Origin: an uncultured Chlorobiaceae bacterium
GTDB lineage: Bacteria; Bacteroidota; Chlorobiia; Chlorobiales; Chlorobiaceae
Length of the DNA: 64,000 bases
Assembly: GCA_903940125.1 (NCBI GenBank)
Contig: CAJAJL010000078.1
Span: forward strand, 1-64,000
Reading direction: 5' to 3'
Both the position numbers and the translations under genes were made by a program. Positions 47,072-57,031 of this stretch are shown one piece after another (within the stretch, counting starts at the first letter, position 1; each line of letters starts with the position of its first letter). The notes beneath the pieces were generated by a model, which was not told the origin of the DNA, did not search any database, and was given only the letters and a program-made list of their open reading frames with translations.

Positions 47072-48322
47072 ATGGATAAAAAAAATTTTGATACTATTGA
47101 ATCTGCTATTGAAGATATTCGGCAGGGCAAACTGGTTATTGTCATTGATGATGAGGATCGTGAAGATGAAGGCGATTTTATTGGTGCAGCTGACCGTGTA
47201 ACCACCGAAATGGTGAATTTTATCACAAAGGAGGCCCGCGGTCTTCTTTGCGTGGCTGTTACAATGGATCGGGCAAAAGAGCTTCAACTTGATCCGATGG
47301 TTCAGAGAAATACCTCCCAGCACGAGACTAATTTTACCGTTTCTGTTGATGCTATTGCTGAAGGAGTCACTACCGGTATTTCAGTCTTCGATCGGGCCAT
47401 GACCATCAGGATGCTTGGTGATCCTGCCTCCAAGGCAGACGACTTTTCCCGTCCCGGTCATATTTTCCCTCTCCGGGCGATGGATGGCGGCGTACTCAGG
47501 CGTGTTGGGCATACTGAAGCTGCTGTTGATCTGGCACGTCTTGCCGGCTGCAGTCCAGTCGGGTTACTCTGTGAAATTCTGCATGACGATGGCAGTATGG
47601 CCAGACTTCCGGAACTTGTCAAGCTGAAGGCGAAATTCGGGTTGAAACTTATAACCATCAAAGAACTTGTTGCCTATCAGATGCAGCGCAATAAGCTCGT
47701 TCACCGTGCGGTTGAATCGAGACTTCCGACGATTTACGGGGAGTTCAGGTTGATTGCTTATGAATCGTTTACTGACCAGCAGAATCACATGGCTTTTGTT
47801 AAAGGGGATGTTACTACTGATGAACCTGTTCTTGTCAGGGTTCATTCGCAGTGTGCCACAGGTGATACCTTTGCTTCTCTTCGATGCGATTGCGGCAACC
47901 AGCTTGCTTCAGCACTCAGGATGATAGAAAATGAAGGTCGTGGGGTATTGATTTATCTTATGCAGGAAGGTCGTGGTATTGGCTTGATCAATAAATTGAA
48001 AGCGTACAACCTGCAGGATGAAGGGTTGGATACTGTCGAAGCCAACGAAAAACTTGGTTTCAAAGCAGATCTTCGGGATTATGGCATCGGTGCACAAATC
48101 CTTAAGGATCTTGGAGTCAGGAAAATGAGTCTCATGACCAACAATCCAAAAAAAGTGGTCGGCCTGGAGGGTTATGGGCTTGAAATCGTAGAGCGAATTT
48201 CTCTTGAGATTGCACCAAATCCAATGAATCAGAGTTATCTGGATACAAAACGCGACAAGATGGGTCATATGATCGGTTGTTCATGTGATACTTATAAAAC
48301 ACACACACTTCAAAAACCGTAA
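47072..48322 (+). CDS. ribBA: bifunctional 3,4-dihydroxy-2-butanone-4-phosphate synthase / GTP cyclohydrolase II
   Basis: Makes both precursors of riboflavin. 416 residues. The RibB domain (1-205) has the acidic metal loop [15 protein letters not shown] (about 28-42) and [17 protein letters not shown]. The RibA domain (from about 210) has the zinc site [20 protein letters not shown] and the [17 protein letters not shown] substrate motif. Both active sites look intact. It is divergent from carB and has a hairpin over its ribosome binding site. glyA follows after 30 bases and is probably co-transcribed. Confidence 0.96.
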   Translation: MDKKNFDTIESAIEDIRQGKLVIVIDDEDREDEGDFIGAADRVTTEMVNFITKEARGLLCVAVTMDRAKELQLDPMVQRNTSQHETNFTVSVDAIAEGVTTGISVFDRAMTIRMLGDPASKADDFSRPGHIFPLRAMDGGVLRRVGHTEAAVDLARLAGCSPVGLLCEILHDDGSMARLPELVKLKAKFGLKLITIKELVAYQMQRNKLVHRAVESRLPTIYGEFRLIAYESFTDQQNHMAFVKGDVTTDEPVLVRVHSQCATGDTFASLRCDCGNQLASALRMIENEGRGVLIYLMQEGRGIGLINKLKAYNLQDEGLDTVEANEKLGFKADLRDYGIGAQILKDLGVRKMSLMTNNPKKVVGLEGYGLEIVERISLEIAPNPMNQSYLDTKRDKMGHMIGCSCDTYKTHTLQKP

Positions 48323-48352
48323 ACTTCCGTCAGGAAAAGGACTGAGACATCG

Positions 48353-49669
48353 ATGGATACTGACATCCTTCAACGGCAGGATAATGAAGTCTTTGAGGCT
48401 ATTGCCCACGAGACAGCAAGACAGAATGAAACTTTGGAGCTGATTGCTTCGGAAAATTTCACCAGTCGCGCGGTTATGGAGGCATGCGGGTCGGTAATGA
48501 CCAATAAATATGCTGAGGGCTATCCCGGCAAACGCTATTATGGCGGCTGCGAATATGTTGATGTAGCTGAAAATCTTGCCCGTGACCGCGCTAAAAAACT
48601 GTTCAGATGCGACTATGTCAATGTGCAGCCGCATTCCGGTTCAAGCGCGAACATGGCGGTTCTCTTTTCGGTCTTGAAACCCGGTGATCGTATTATGGGG
48701 CTTGATTTGTCGCATGGCGGACATTTAACCCATGGCAGCTCGGTTAATTTTTCCGGTCAGATGTTTGAGGCTCATTCTTATGGTGTTGATCGGGAGACTG
48801 GTTGTATTGATATGAACAAGGTTGAGGAACTGGCCATTGAGGTCAGGCCTAAACTCATCATCTGCGGAGCAAGTGCTTATTCTCAGGGTTTTGATGTAAA
48901 GTCGTTCAGAGCAATTGCCGACAAGGTCGGGGCGTTTCTGATGGCCGACATCGCGCATCCTGCAGGTCTGATTGCTGCCGGTTTTCTGGGTGACCCGATG
49001 CCCCATTGTCATTTTGTCACTACCACGACACACAAGACGCTGCGCGGGCCGAGGGGTGGAATGATCATGATGGGCACCGACTTCGAAAATCCGATGGGTA
49101 TTACCATCAAGACAAAAACCGGTTCACGTCTGAAAATGATGTCTGAGGTTATTGATGCTGAGGTGATGCCGGGTATTCAGGGCGGTCCACTCATGCATAT
49201 TATTGCCGGAAAGGCGGTTGCTTTTGGCGAGGCTCTTCAGCCCGAGTTCAGGGAGTATGCTGCTCAAGTCATAAAGAATGCCGCCGCTATGGCTGAAAAG
49301 TTTGTGGATCTTGGTTATAATATTGTAAGCGGTGGTACAAAAAACCATCTCATGCTGCTTGATCTCCGCAGCAAAAATGTCACTGGAAAAGTTGCCGAAA
49401 ACCTTCTCCATGCAGCCGGTATTACCGTCAACAAGAACATGGTTCCTTTTGACGACAAGTCACCCTTTGTCACAAGCGGCATTCGCATCGGGACTCCAGC
49501 CATGACCACCAGAGGTATGCTTGAAGCGGACAGCAGGCTTATTGCTGAGCTTATCGATAAAGTTATCTCCTCAGCTGAAAAACCGGATTCCTCAGAGGTA
49601 TGCCAGGCAGTCAGAAAGGAAATCAGGGAACTTTGTCTGCGCTATCCACTTGACGGATACGGCGTGTAA
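48353..49669 (+). CDS. glyA: serine hydroxymethyltransferase
   Basis: PLP enzyme interconverting serine and glycine with tetrahydrofolate, the main source of one-carbon units. 438 residues. The PLP lysine lies in [15 protein letters not shown], and [16 protein letters not shown] and [20 protein letters not shown] are family blocks. It works together with the glycine cleavage genes at 19.5 kb. AAAAGGA precedes the ATG. A GC-rich hairpin terminator follows. Confidence 0.97.
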   Translation: MDTDILQRQDNEVFEAIAHETARQNETLELIASENFTSRAVMEACGSVMTNKYAEGYPGKRYYGGCEYVDVAENLARDRAKKLFRCDYVNVQPHSGSSANMAVLFSVLKPGDRIMGLDLSHGGHLTHGSSVNFSGQMFEAHSYGVDRETGCIDMNKVEELAIEVRPKLIICGASAYSQGFDVKSFRAIADKVGAFLMADIAHPAGLIAAGFLGDPMPHCHFVTTTTHKTLRGPRGGMIMMGTDFENPMGITIKTKTGSRLKMMSEVIDAEVMPGIQGGPLMHIIAGKAVAFGEALQPEFREYAAQVIKNAAAMAEKFVDLGYNIVSGGTKNHLMLLDLRSKNVTGKVAENLLHAAGITVNKNMVPFDDKSPFVTSGIRIGTPAMTTRGMLEADSRLIAELIDKVISSAEKPDSSEVCQAVRKEIRELCLRYPLDGYGV

Positions 49670-49710
49670 GGCGGAAAGAAGACAACGCCTTTAAGCGAAA
49701 TGAAGCTCAG

Positions 49711-49736
49711 GAACCCCGGTGATGTGCCGGGGTTTA
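49711..49736 (+). terminator. intrinsic terminator after glyA
   Basis: AACCCCGG (49712-49719) and CCGGGGTT (49727-49734) pair around a seven-base loop, followed by TATTGTTTG. Ends the ribBA-glyA unit. Confidence 0.75.
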
Positions 49737-49807
49737 TTGTTTGTGTGCAAAGTTTCATTATAATCCAGCCGATTTGCCTCTCCATTCATCTTGATACCGT
49801 AATTTTC

Positions 49808-50416
49808 ATGAAATCATCAGTTACTATCCGTAGAGAGTTAACCGTCCTGAAAATCGAAGAAGGTATCTTTGACTTTCGACATGGTGAAGCATGTAATTCA
49901 GCAGTAGCGGATCTGCTTGCCAGGGAAGAGAGTAAAAACCTGATCATCGATTTTTCCGATGTCAAGGCTATAGACCCCACGGTCATAGCCTCCATTCGAT
50001 TCGCTCAGGAATGCGCCAATAAATGTGGGGGTTTAGTTATTTTCGTCGCCCTCTGCAAGCCAATCAAGGAGTTGCTGAAACTTCAGGAACTGGACAAGCA
50101 GCTTCATCTGTATTCATCCGTCTATGAGATTTTAACCCTTATCGCTCCTGATGTGAAAGGGAAAAGACCACCTCGCGTGAAAAAAATTGTGCATGCCGAT
50201 GAGCTTATCGATGAACTGCTCAAGAGCGAAGCTATTGCTATACCGGAAATTCCTGCTGAATTGCACGAGGAACTTGATGGAGAGCTCGATGAAGAGCTTG
50301 TCGAAGATATTGATGCTTCTCTGCAGGAATCAGATGAACCAGTTCCGTTCGCCTCTCCTGCAGCAAAAGAATCCGGCACCCACAAAAAGAGGGAGAGTAA
50401 AATCAATGGTCATTAA
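49808..50416 (+). CDS. STAS-domain protein with acidic C-terminal tail
   Basis: A 202-residue protein. Residues 1-115 form a STAS (anti-sigma-antagonist-like) domain with IIDFSDVKAIDPTVIASIRFA. In true antagonists the phosphorylated serine lies in a DSSG-type motif; here it is Asp-Pro-Thr-Val, so classical switching by serine phosphorylation is unlikely unless the Thr serves. Residues 138-195 are strongly acidic (ELHEELDGELDEELVEDIDASL) and end in a short basic tail, probably disordered or a docking peptide. I set the start at ATG 49808; upstream in-frame codons run through the glyA terminator. No sigma or kinase partner is adjacent. Confidence 0.75.
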   Translation: MKSSVTIRRELTVLKIEEGIFDFRHGEACNSAVADLLAREESKNLIIDFSDVKAIDPTVIASIRFAQECANKCGGLVIFVALCKPIKELLKLQELDKQLHLYSSVYEILTLIAPDVKGKRPPRVKKIVHADELIDELLKSEAIAIPEIPAELHEELDGELDEELVEDIDASLQESDEPVPFASPAAKESGTHKKRESKINGH

Positions 50417-50450
50417 TATCGATTTCCTGAACCCTTTGCTGTAGTGCTTT

Positions 50451-53363
50451 TCAGACGTAATCCTGGTTTGTTTCAGTGTTCAATTGAAATACACGGGTAG
50501 TGTTGCTGATGAATTCACAAATCTTGTCATCGATGCATAAATTGATCGGTGGAGCTGAACTGTCACTTCCATGGACAGTGAGCGATTCGTGCGACAGGCG
50601 CAGATAGAGTGAATGTCCACGGTATCGGATCCGCATGTCGAGTCGCTCTAATGCTTTCGGTAATTCAGGATGCAGCCGAAGAACATTGCCTCTTGCTTCT
50701 ATACCGGTCAATACGCGCTGTACAAGATCAATAGTACCGGCCATAGCCCCAAGGTGGACGCCCTCTGCTGTTGTTCCATGCTGAATATCGCTCACGTCGC
50801 TCTGCAGTGCCTCCGCAAAAAAATGTATTGCGCGCGGTCGGTCAGAACGCGCCAATACCCAGGCAGATACAACACGGGAGAGTGTTGACCCTTGACTCGA
50901 ACGATCAACATAGAAAGCGATGTTTCGAGGAATGGTTTCATATTCGAAAGGATACCCCAGACGTTTAAACAATTCACCGATCTCCTCGGCTGAAAAAAGG
51001 TAGAATAACATAAGCACGTCCGGCTGTTTCGATAGCTTGTAACGGTTGGCAGTGTCGTTCTCCTGCTCAAGGATGAGATCGAGACGCTGAATATTGCCGT
51101 AGCGGGTCCGGTAGCTGTCAAGGTCAATTTCCTTCAGTGTTTCGTAACCCTCGAATTGACTGATGATGCCATTGTCCAGAAATGGCACATAGATGCGGCG
51201 GCTGATATCGTCCCATCGTACTATCTCCGTCGCCGATAAACCAAGTCGTGTTGTGAGCTCGGCGCGACGCACGTCGGAGAGCTGGTTAAGCACCTCCAGA
51301 GCACGGCACAGCACCCACACAGCCATGATGTTGGTATAGGCATTATTGTTGAGTCCCGGTGTTGCTGAATCAGGATAGGCATCGTGAAACTCGTCAGGTC
51401 CCATCACTCCATGGATTTCGTAGCGCTCTCTTTCGGGATTAAAAACAGCTATGCTCGACCAGAAGATTGCTATATCGAGGATCAGCTCTGCACCATAGGA
51501 ATAGAGGAACTCAACATCATGGGTGACTTGATAGTACTGCCAGACATTGTGAACGATGGCACTGCCTACGTGGCGTTGCAAAAAGGAGTTGTCGGGCACC
51601 CAGCGCTGTGAAAGCGGATTCAGGTTGAATTTCTGGGTCTCTTCCTGACCATCGCTTCCACTTTGCCAGGGGAACATCGCTCCCTTGTATCCGGCTTCAG
51701 CGGCAGCCCTTCGCGCCTCGTTCAGACGTCGATAGCGATACATCAGAAGCGATCGGGTGATTTCAGGCATGCGATAATTGAAAAACGGGAAGATGAAGAG
51801 TTCATCCCAGAATATATGTCCTTGATAGGCTTCACCTGTCCATCCCCGCGCAGGGATTCCTGTATCGAGACCGATCGAGTTGGGTGATACAGCCTGCAGC
51901 AGGTGGAACATGTTCAGACGAAGCAGCATCGCGGCGTTTATTGGCAATGAGTGGAGCGTTCTTATATGAACGTCAAAACGACGCCACAGATAGTTCCAGG
52001 TTAACAGATGATCCGCCTTGATGGTATCGAAGCGACCTGCATGAGAGATCGACTTGAGCGCCTCAACTCCGCACTCCGAAATAGCAAGGTCTCGGGATGT
52101 ATAGAAAGAGGCAACTTTTTCCAAAGTCAGCGTTTTGCCTGGTTTGATGTCGATAGTGAATTCCTGACCGATGTATCCTGGTTCTTCAATTGGGCGGCGT
52201 TCTACCCTGATAAGCTTACCATTGATAAATGCTTGCGTTCTCGCTGTTTCTGCTACCTGAATATTCGACTGATTGGTACGCACCAGCAGAAATACCCCGT
52301 CCTCACCAGCCAATGAGCTGACAACTGGTTCAAGGTGTCTGTTATTGAACTTATGATAGAGCTTTGCACCAGCGTTGATGATGCGGCCATCGATGGCCGA
52401 ACGTACTGTAACTCCGGCTGACCAGTTTTCTGCAGTCAATGTCATTTCCAGTGCACCAAGATGCATGCTGCTCATTGAGACCAGAGATCGCTCTTTGAGC
52501 GCAGTGCGTCTACCCTGTTTATCCTCGAACCGGATGCTTCGCCATAACATGCCTCCTCTCAGATCGAGTTCCTGGTGAAATGACAAAATTTTTGTGCTTC
52601 CAGGGTCAAACCACTCCTCTCCGTCAACACGAAACCGGAGCATAAGCCAGTTTGGAAAATTGACGATATCCTCATTTTCAACTACACGGCCGGCAATATC
52701 GGTGCGCAACCGATTGTAGCCTCCGGCAAAATAGTTGCCCGGATAGTGAATGCCATCCGCTTCCGAGCCGATGGCTGCTCCGCGCATGGTTACATACCCA
52801 TTTCCCAGGGAGCACAAGGCTTCGCGAGTCCCCTCCTGTGCCGGATCAAATCCATCGAACGTCAGTGACCAGGATGATGATGGTTCCTTTGCTGCCCGGA
52901 CCTGAGCAAGGTCAGACACCACCACATCAGCGCCCGCTTCTCGAAGGGCCTGCGCGTCTCCTGTCCGGTCAACACCAATGACCCAGCCGAATAAACCGGC
53001 ACGTCCGGCCTCAATTCCAGCAGCAGCATCATCAATAACAACGGTTCGTGCAGGCTCTGCTCCGACAAGCTTTGCTGCTTCAAGAAAACTGTCCGGAGCC
53101 GGTTTACCCTTGATCTTAAGGCGGCTGATATCCGCTCCATCTATGTGAGCGTCAAACAGCTGAGATATACCGGCAGTCTCAAGTGCCTCTCGACAATGAG
53201 TACTGCAGGTGGTGACAGCTGTTTTTATGCTCAGTGCCCGAAGTTGTTGCACCAATGCAATTGTTGATACATCTGCTTTCGCTGTGCTGGTCAGTACGCC
53301 ATCAAGATCAAACAGTACCGCATCACAGTCTTGAGGGTAAAGAGTAACGGCGATGTCGGGCAT
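50451..53363 (-). CDS. fusion of capless HAD (beta-phosphoglucomutase-like) domain and GH65 disaccharide phosphorylase
   Basis: A 970-residue fusion. The GH65 part (about 170-970) phosphorolyses an alpha-glucoside such as trehalose, maltose or kojibiose to beta-glucose 1-phosphate; the general acid is Glu658 in GVMGPDEFHDAYP. The HAD part shows Asp19 and Asp21 (FDLDGVLT), Lys87 (GKPAPD) and Asp111/112 (VIDDAAAGIEAG). Motif II (AVTTCSTHC) follows motif I after only 30 residues, so the roughly 75-90-residue cap domain of beta-phosphoglucomutase is missing. Start: ATG 53363 shares one base with the xfp stop (TAATG), with GGAAG seven bases upstream. It is the last gene of the xfp unit. Confidence 0.9.
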   Translation of the reverse strand: MPDIAVTLYPQDCDAVLFDLDGVLTSTAKADVSTIALVQQLRALSIKTAVTTCSTHCREALETAGISQLFDAHIDGADISRLKIKGKPAPDSFLEAAKLVGAEPARTVVIDDAAAGIEAGRAGLFGWVIGVDRTGDAQALREAGADVVVSDLAQVRAAKEPSSSWSLTFDGFDPAQEGTREALCSLGNGYVTMRGAAIGSEADGIHYPGNYFAGGYNRLRTDIAGRVVENEDIVNFPNWLMLRFRVDGEEWFDPGSTKILSFHQELDLRGGMLWRSIRFEDKQGRRTALKERSLVSMSSMHLGALEMTLTAENWSAGVTVRSAIDGRIINAGAKLYHKFNNRHLEPVVSSLAGEDGVFLLVRTNQSNIQVAETARTQAFINGKLIRVERRPIEEPGYIGQEFTIDIKPGKTLTLEKVASFYTSRDLAISECGVEALKSISHAGRFDTIKADHLLTWNYLWRRFDVHIRTLHSLPINAAMLLRLNMFHLLQAVSPNSIGLDTGIPARGWTGEAYQGHIFWDELFIFPFFNYRMPEITRSLLMYRYRRLNEARRAAAEAGYKGAMFPWQSGSDGQEETQKFNLNPLSQRWVPDNSFLQRHVGSAIVHNVWQYYQVTHDVEFLYSYGAELILDIAIFWSSIAVFNPERERYEIHGVMGPDEFHDAYPDSATPGLNNNAYTNIMAVWVLCRALEVLNQLSDVRRAELTTRLGLSATEIVRWDDISRRIYVPFLDNGIISQFEGYETLKEIDLDSYRTRYGNIQRLDLILEQENDTANRYKLSKQPDVLMLFYLFSAEEIGELFKRLGYPFEYETIPRNIAFYVDRSSQGSTLSRVVSAWVLARSDRPRAIHFFAEALQSDVSDIQHGTTAEGVHLGAMAGTIDLVQRVLTGIEARGNVLRLHPELPKALERLDMRIRYRGHSLYLRLSHESLTVHGSDSSAPPINLCIDDKICEFISNTTRVFQLNTETNQDYV

Positions 53364-55762
53364 TACTGCTTCCATTGCCAGTTCCGTATTTCAGGCATAT
53401 CCTCACCATAGGTACGGATATACTCTTTATGGGCTATCAGACGCTCCTGTACATATTTTTTGACATACACGGCCCGCTGTCTGAGCCGGGGAACACGATC
53501 CACAACATCGGCGACAAGATGGAAGCGGTCAAGATCGTTCATAACCACCATATCAAACGGCGTGCTCGTTGTGCCCTCTTCTTTATAACCGCGGACATGC
53601 ATATTATCATGATTTGTTCTACGGTATGTCAGGCGGTGAATAAGCCATGGATAGCCGTGATAGGCAAAAATGATCGGTTTATCGGTGGTGAAGATATCAT
53701 CGAAATCCCTGTCCTTCAGGCCATGCGGATGCTCTTCGGGAGGCTGAAGAGTCATGAGATCAACAACATTGACAACACGAATCTTGAGGTCAGGAATTTT
53801 ATCCCGCAAAATATCGACGGCTGCAAGAGTTTCAAGCGTTGGAACATCTCCGGCGCAGGCCATAACCACATCCGGCTCACCATCGACAGTGTCATTTGAT
53901 GCCCACTCCCATATTCCAATGCCGATGGAGCAGTGTTTTACGGCAGCTTCCATGTCGAGCCACTGCCATTCCGGCTGTTTGCCGGCTACAATAACATTGA
54001 TGTAGTTACGCGAACGCAGGCAGTGATCGGTGACAGACAACAGCGTGTTGGCATCAGGCGGCAGATAGACACGGATGACACCTGCTTTCTTGTTGACGAC
54101 ATGATCGATAAAGCCTGGATCCTGATGGGAAAAGCCGTTATGATCCTGACGCCAGACGTGTGAAGTCAGCAAATAATTCAGAGAGGCAATCGGACGTCGC
54201 CAGGGAATTTGATAATGGGTTATCTTCAGCCATTTTGCATGCTGATTGAACATTGAATCAATAATATGGATAAAGGCCTCATAGCAGGAGAAAAATCCAT
54301 GACGTCCAGTGAGCAGATATCCTTCAAGCCAACCCTGGCAGGTATGCTCGGAGAGTATTTCCATGACTCGGCCACTGGGTGAAAGGTGATCGTCATACGG
54401 CATGATGCTGTCCATCCAGACACGGTCGGTAACCTCAAAAAGTGATCCAAGCCTGTTGGATGCAGTTTCGTCAGGCCCGAATACCCTGAAATTGGATGAC
54501 TGTTCGTTCATTTTCATCACATCCCGTAAAAACATGCCCATAACCCTTGTTGCTTCAGCCTCGACGGCACCGGGAGAAGGAACGGAAACAGCATACTCCC
54601 TGAAATCGGGCAGATGCAATGGCTTCAGAAGAAGCCCACCATTGGCATGAGGGTTATCACCCATTCGTTTCTGCCCTTTGGGTGCAAGCTCCTTGAGTTC
54701 CGGTTTGAGCGATCCTGACTGCGTGAACAGCTCTTCAGGCCGGTAGCTTCGCATCCACTCTTCAAGCAGTATGAGATGAGCAGGATTTTCACGAACTTCG
54801 CTGAAAGGAACCTGGTGTGAACGCCAGAAATCCTCGGTTTTTTTACCGTCAACCTCTTTAGGGCCGGTCCAGCCTTTCGGGGAACGTAAAATAATCATGG
54901 GCCAGCATGGCCTCTCAGGAAGGCCGTGTCCCCTTGCTTCCCGTTGAATTCCTGCAATTTCATCAAGGCATGCATCAAGCGCGACAGCCATATCCTGATG
55001 CATGGTTTCAGGATCCGAACCTTCGACAAAATATGGCCTGTATCCGTAACCATTCATAAGGCTCTCCAGCTCATCGTGCGGTAAGCGGGCGAGCAGAGCT
55101 GGATTGGCGATTTTATAGCCGTTCAGGTGCAGAATAGGAAGAACAGCTCCGTCATGTGCTGGATTAAGAAATTTGTTTGAATGCCATGATGTGGCAAGCG
55201 GGCCTGTTTCAGCTTCACCATCGCCGACAACACAAGCTGCAACAAGATCGGGATTGTCAAAAACTGCACCGAATGCATGGGAGAGCGAATATCCGAGCTC
55301 TCCACCCTCATGGATTGACCCGGGGGTTTCGGGGGCAACATGGCTTGGTATTCCCCCGGGAAATGAAAACTGCCTGAACAGATGTTTCATACCGCTCTCA
55401 TCTTCCGAAATATTCGGATAATATTCACTGTATGTGCCTTCCAGCCACACATTGGCAACAATGGCAGGGCCGCCATGGCCCGGTCCGGCAATGTAAATCA
55501 TATTCAGGTTCCGCTGCCGGATTGCACGATTAAGATGAACGTAAATGAAATTGAGTCCGGGAGTGGTGCCCCAATGCCCCAGAAGGCGCGGTTTTACATG
55601 TTCAGGTTTCAGCGGTTCCTTGAGCAGCGGATTGTCCATCAGGTATATCTGTCCGACAGAGAGGTAGTTTGCTGCTCGCCAGTAGGCATTGATCAAGTGC
55701 AGCTCCCCTTGAGAAAGCGGTTTCAATGGCTCTTTTTCTGTTTTTTGAATGCTCGTTATCAT
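53363..55762 (-). CDS. xfp: phosphoketolase (xylulose 5-P / fructose 6-P)
   Basis: TPP enzyme splitting xylulose 5-phosphate or fructose 6-phosphate with phosphate to acetyl phosphate plus glyceraldehyde 3-phosphate or erythrose 4-phosphate. 799 residues is the family norm. Motifs: [52 protein letters not shown] and the [22 protein letters not shown] region. It lies between acetate kinase (22 bases upstream) and the GH65 fusion (one-base overlap), a clear operon of related function. This is not a core enzyme of photoautotrophy, so it may be acquired. Confidence 0.96.
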   Translation of the reverse strand: MITSIQKTEKEPLKPLSQGELHLINAYWRAANYLSVGQIYLMDNPLLKEPLKPEHVKPRLLGHWGTTPGLNFIYVHLNRAIRQRNLNMIYIAGPGHGGPAIVANVWLEGTYSEYYPNISEDESGMKHLFRQFSFPGGIPSHVAPETPGSIHEGGELGYSLSHAFGAVFDNPDLVAACVVGDGEAETGPLATSWHSNKFLNPAHDGAVLPILHLNGYKIANPALLARLPHDELESLMNGYGYRPYFVEGSDPETMHQDMAVALDACLDEIAGIQREARGHGLPERPCWPMIILRSPKGWTGPKEVDGKKTEDFWRSHQVPFSEVRENPAHLILLEEWMRSYRPEELFTQSGSLKPELKELAPKGQKRMGDNPHANGGLLLKPLHLPDFREYAVSVPSPGAVEAEATRVMGMFLRDVMKMNEQSSNFRVFGPDETASNRLGSLFEVTDRVWMDSIMPYDDHLSPSGRVMEILSEHTCQGWLEGYLLTGRHGFFSCYEAFIHIIDSMFNQHAKWLKITHYQIPWRRPIASLNYLLTSHVWRQDHNGFSHQDPGFIDHVVNKKAGVIRVYLPPDANTLLSVTDHCLRSRNYINVIVAGKQPEWQWLDMEAAVKHCSIGIGIWEWASNDTVDGEPDVVMACAGDVPTLETLAAVDILRDKIPDLKIRVVNVVDLMTLQPPEEHPHGLKDRDFDDIFTTDKPIIFAYHGYPWLIHRLTYRRTNHDNMHVRGYKEEGTTSTPFDMVVMNDLDRFHLVADVVDRVPRLRQRAVYVKKYVQERLIAHKEYIRTYGEDMPEIRNWQWKQ

Positions 55763-55784
55763 CGTTGCTCTCTATGGTTAAATT

Positions 55785-56990
55785 TCATTGCTGTGGGCTT
55801 TTCAATGTTTCAAGAACCCTCATGGTATGGCGGGCAATCATAAGCTCTTCATTGGTTTTAATAATCCGTAACTCAACTTGTCCGCTCTCGAATGATATTT
55901 CAGCTGAATTTATACTGTTTTTCTTCTCATCAATCCTGATGCCAAGAAACTCCAGGCCGTCGCAGATTCGACTTCTGATTTCAGGTGAGTGTTCACCAAT
56001 TCCACCGGTAAAGACCAGGGTATCAAGTCCTCCAAGGACTGCTGCAAGAGTTCCGATATATTTACGGGCCTGATAACAAAAGAGCTCAACAGCCTGTTTT
56101 GCAGAATCGTCAACCTGTTCCGCATCGAGCAGGTCACGCATGTCGTCAGTGCTCCCGGAAACTCCGATCAGTCCGGACTGACGGTTCACCATCTCTTTGA
56201 TGGTCGCCGGAGTCATCCTGTTCTGCTGCAGCAGAAATAAAATTACACCAGGATCAAGATCGCCGGTTCGAGTACTCATTACCAGTCCCCCGGCAGGAGA
56301 AAACCCCATCGTGGTTTCGATGCTCTTTCCGTTTTTCACAGCAGCCATGCTGGCCCCATGACCAAGATGGGCAAGAATGATCCGCTTTTCCACTGCCGGC
56401 ATCCCGCGTTGACGCTTGAGCTCAAGAAGGATGTACTCATAAGAAAGGCCATGAAAGCCGTAACGCTGGACACCCTCTTTACGAATGAATTCGGGCAGTG
56501 CATAGAGCTTCGCAACCGCAGGCATGGTGGAGTGAAAGGAGGTGTCGAAGCAGGTCACCTGAAGGGTTCCGGGAAATAGTCCGGCGACATGCCTTACTGC
56601 CTTTATTGCCTGGGGAAGATGCTCGGGAGCATAAGGGCTCAGGGTATCGAGCGACGCAATAAGCTCAGGAGTTACGATCTGAGGGTTGGAATAGTGGGGG
56701 CCGCCATGGACGATGCGATGCCCGACCGCATCAGGTTTTCTGCCTTCATTCTGCGACAGAATCCACGAAAAGACATAATCGCATGCAGTATCATGATTTT
56801 GAGTTTCGACACCTACACTTGCAAGAGAGTTTCCCTGATTATCCTGGACTGAAAACATTCCATGCGGGTTCCCGATTTTTGTCAGTGAACCGGTAAACAC
56901 AAGTCGTTCAGCCTCACCGATCTCATACAAAGCAAACTTTATACTTGACGAACCGGTATTCAAGGCTATAATTTTTTTGGTTAAATGCAT
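55785..56990 (-). CDS. ackA: acetate kinase
   Basis: Converts acetyl phosphate and ADP to acetate and ATP, the energy-yielding step after phosphoketolase. 401 residues. N-terminal IIALNTGSSSIKFALYE binds phosphate, YGFHGLSYEY holds the catalytic His, and STRTGDLDPGVIL and VFTGGIGEHSPEIR are the family end motifs. No phosphotransacetylase gene is near, which fits acetyl phosphate coming directly from Xfp. Reads into xfp after 22 bases; GAGAG lies before the xfp start. Confidence 0.96.
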   Translation of the reverse strand: MHLTKKIIALNTGSSSIKFALYEIGEAERLVFTGSLTKIGNPHGMFSVQDNQGNSLASVGVETQNHDTACDYVFSWILSQNEGRKPDAVGHRIVHGGPHYSNPQIVTPELIASLDTLSPYAPEHLPQAIKAVRHVAGLFPGTLQVTCFDTSFHSTMPAVAKLYALPEFIRKEGVQRYGFHGLSYEYILLELKRQRGMPAVEKRIILAHLGHGASMAAVKNGKSIETTMGFSPAGGLVMSTRTGDLDPGVILFLLQQNRMTPATIKEMVNRQSGLIGVSGSTDDMRDLLDAEQVDDSAKQAVELFCYQARKYIGTLAAVLGGLDTLVFTGGIGEHSPEIRSRICDGLEFLGIRIDEKKNSINSAEISFESGQVELRIIKTNEELMIARHTMRVLETLKSPQQ

Positions 56991-57031
56991 AGAGGATTAA
57001 ATATACTTGCGTTCTCTGAGGTTACGGTCAC

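Noticed and set aside
50122-50406. Serine-rich minus-strand frame
   Set aside because: It is the antisense of the Glu/Asp-rich tail of the STAS protein; runs of Ser codons are the complement of GAA/GAT-type codons.
53375-53899. 174-codon + strand frame opposite xfp
   Set aside because: It is a shadow of the phosphoketolase gene, with no domain or start signal of its own.
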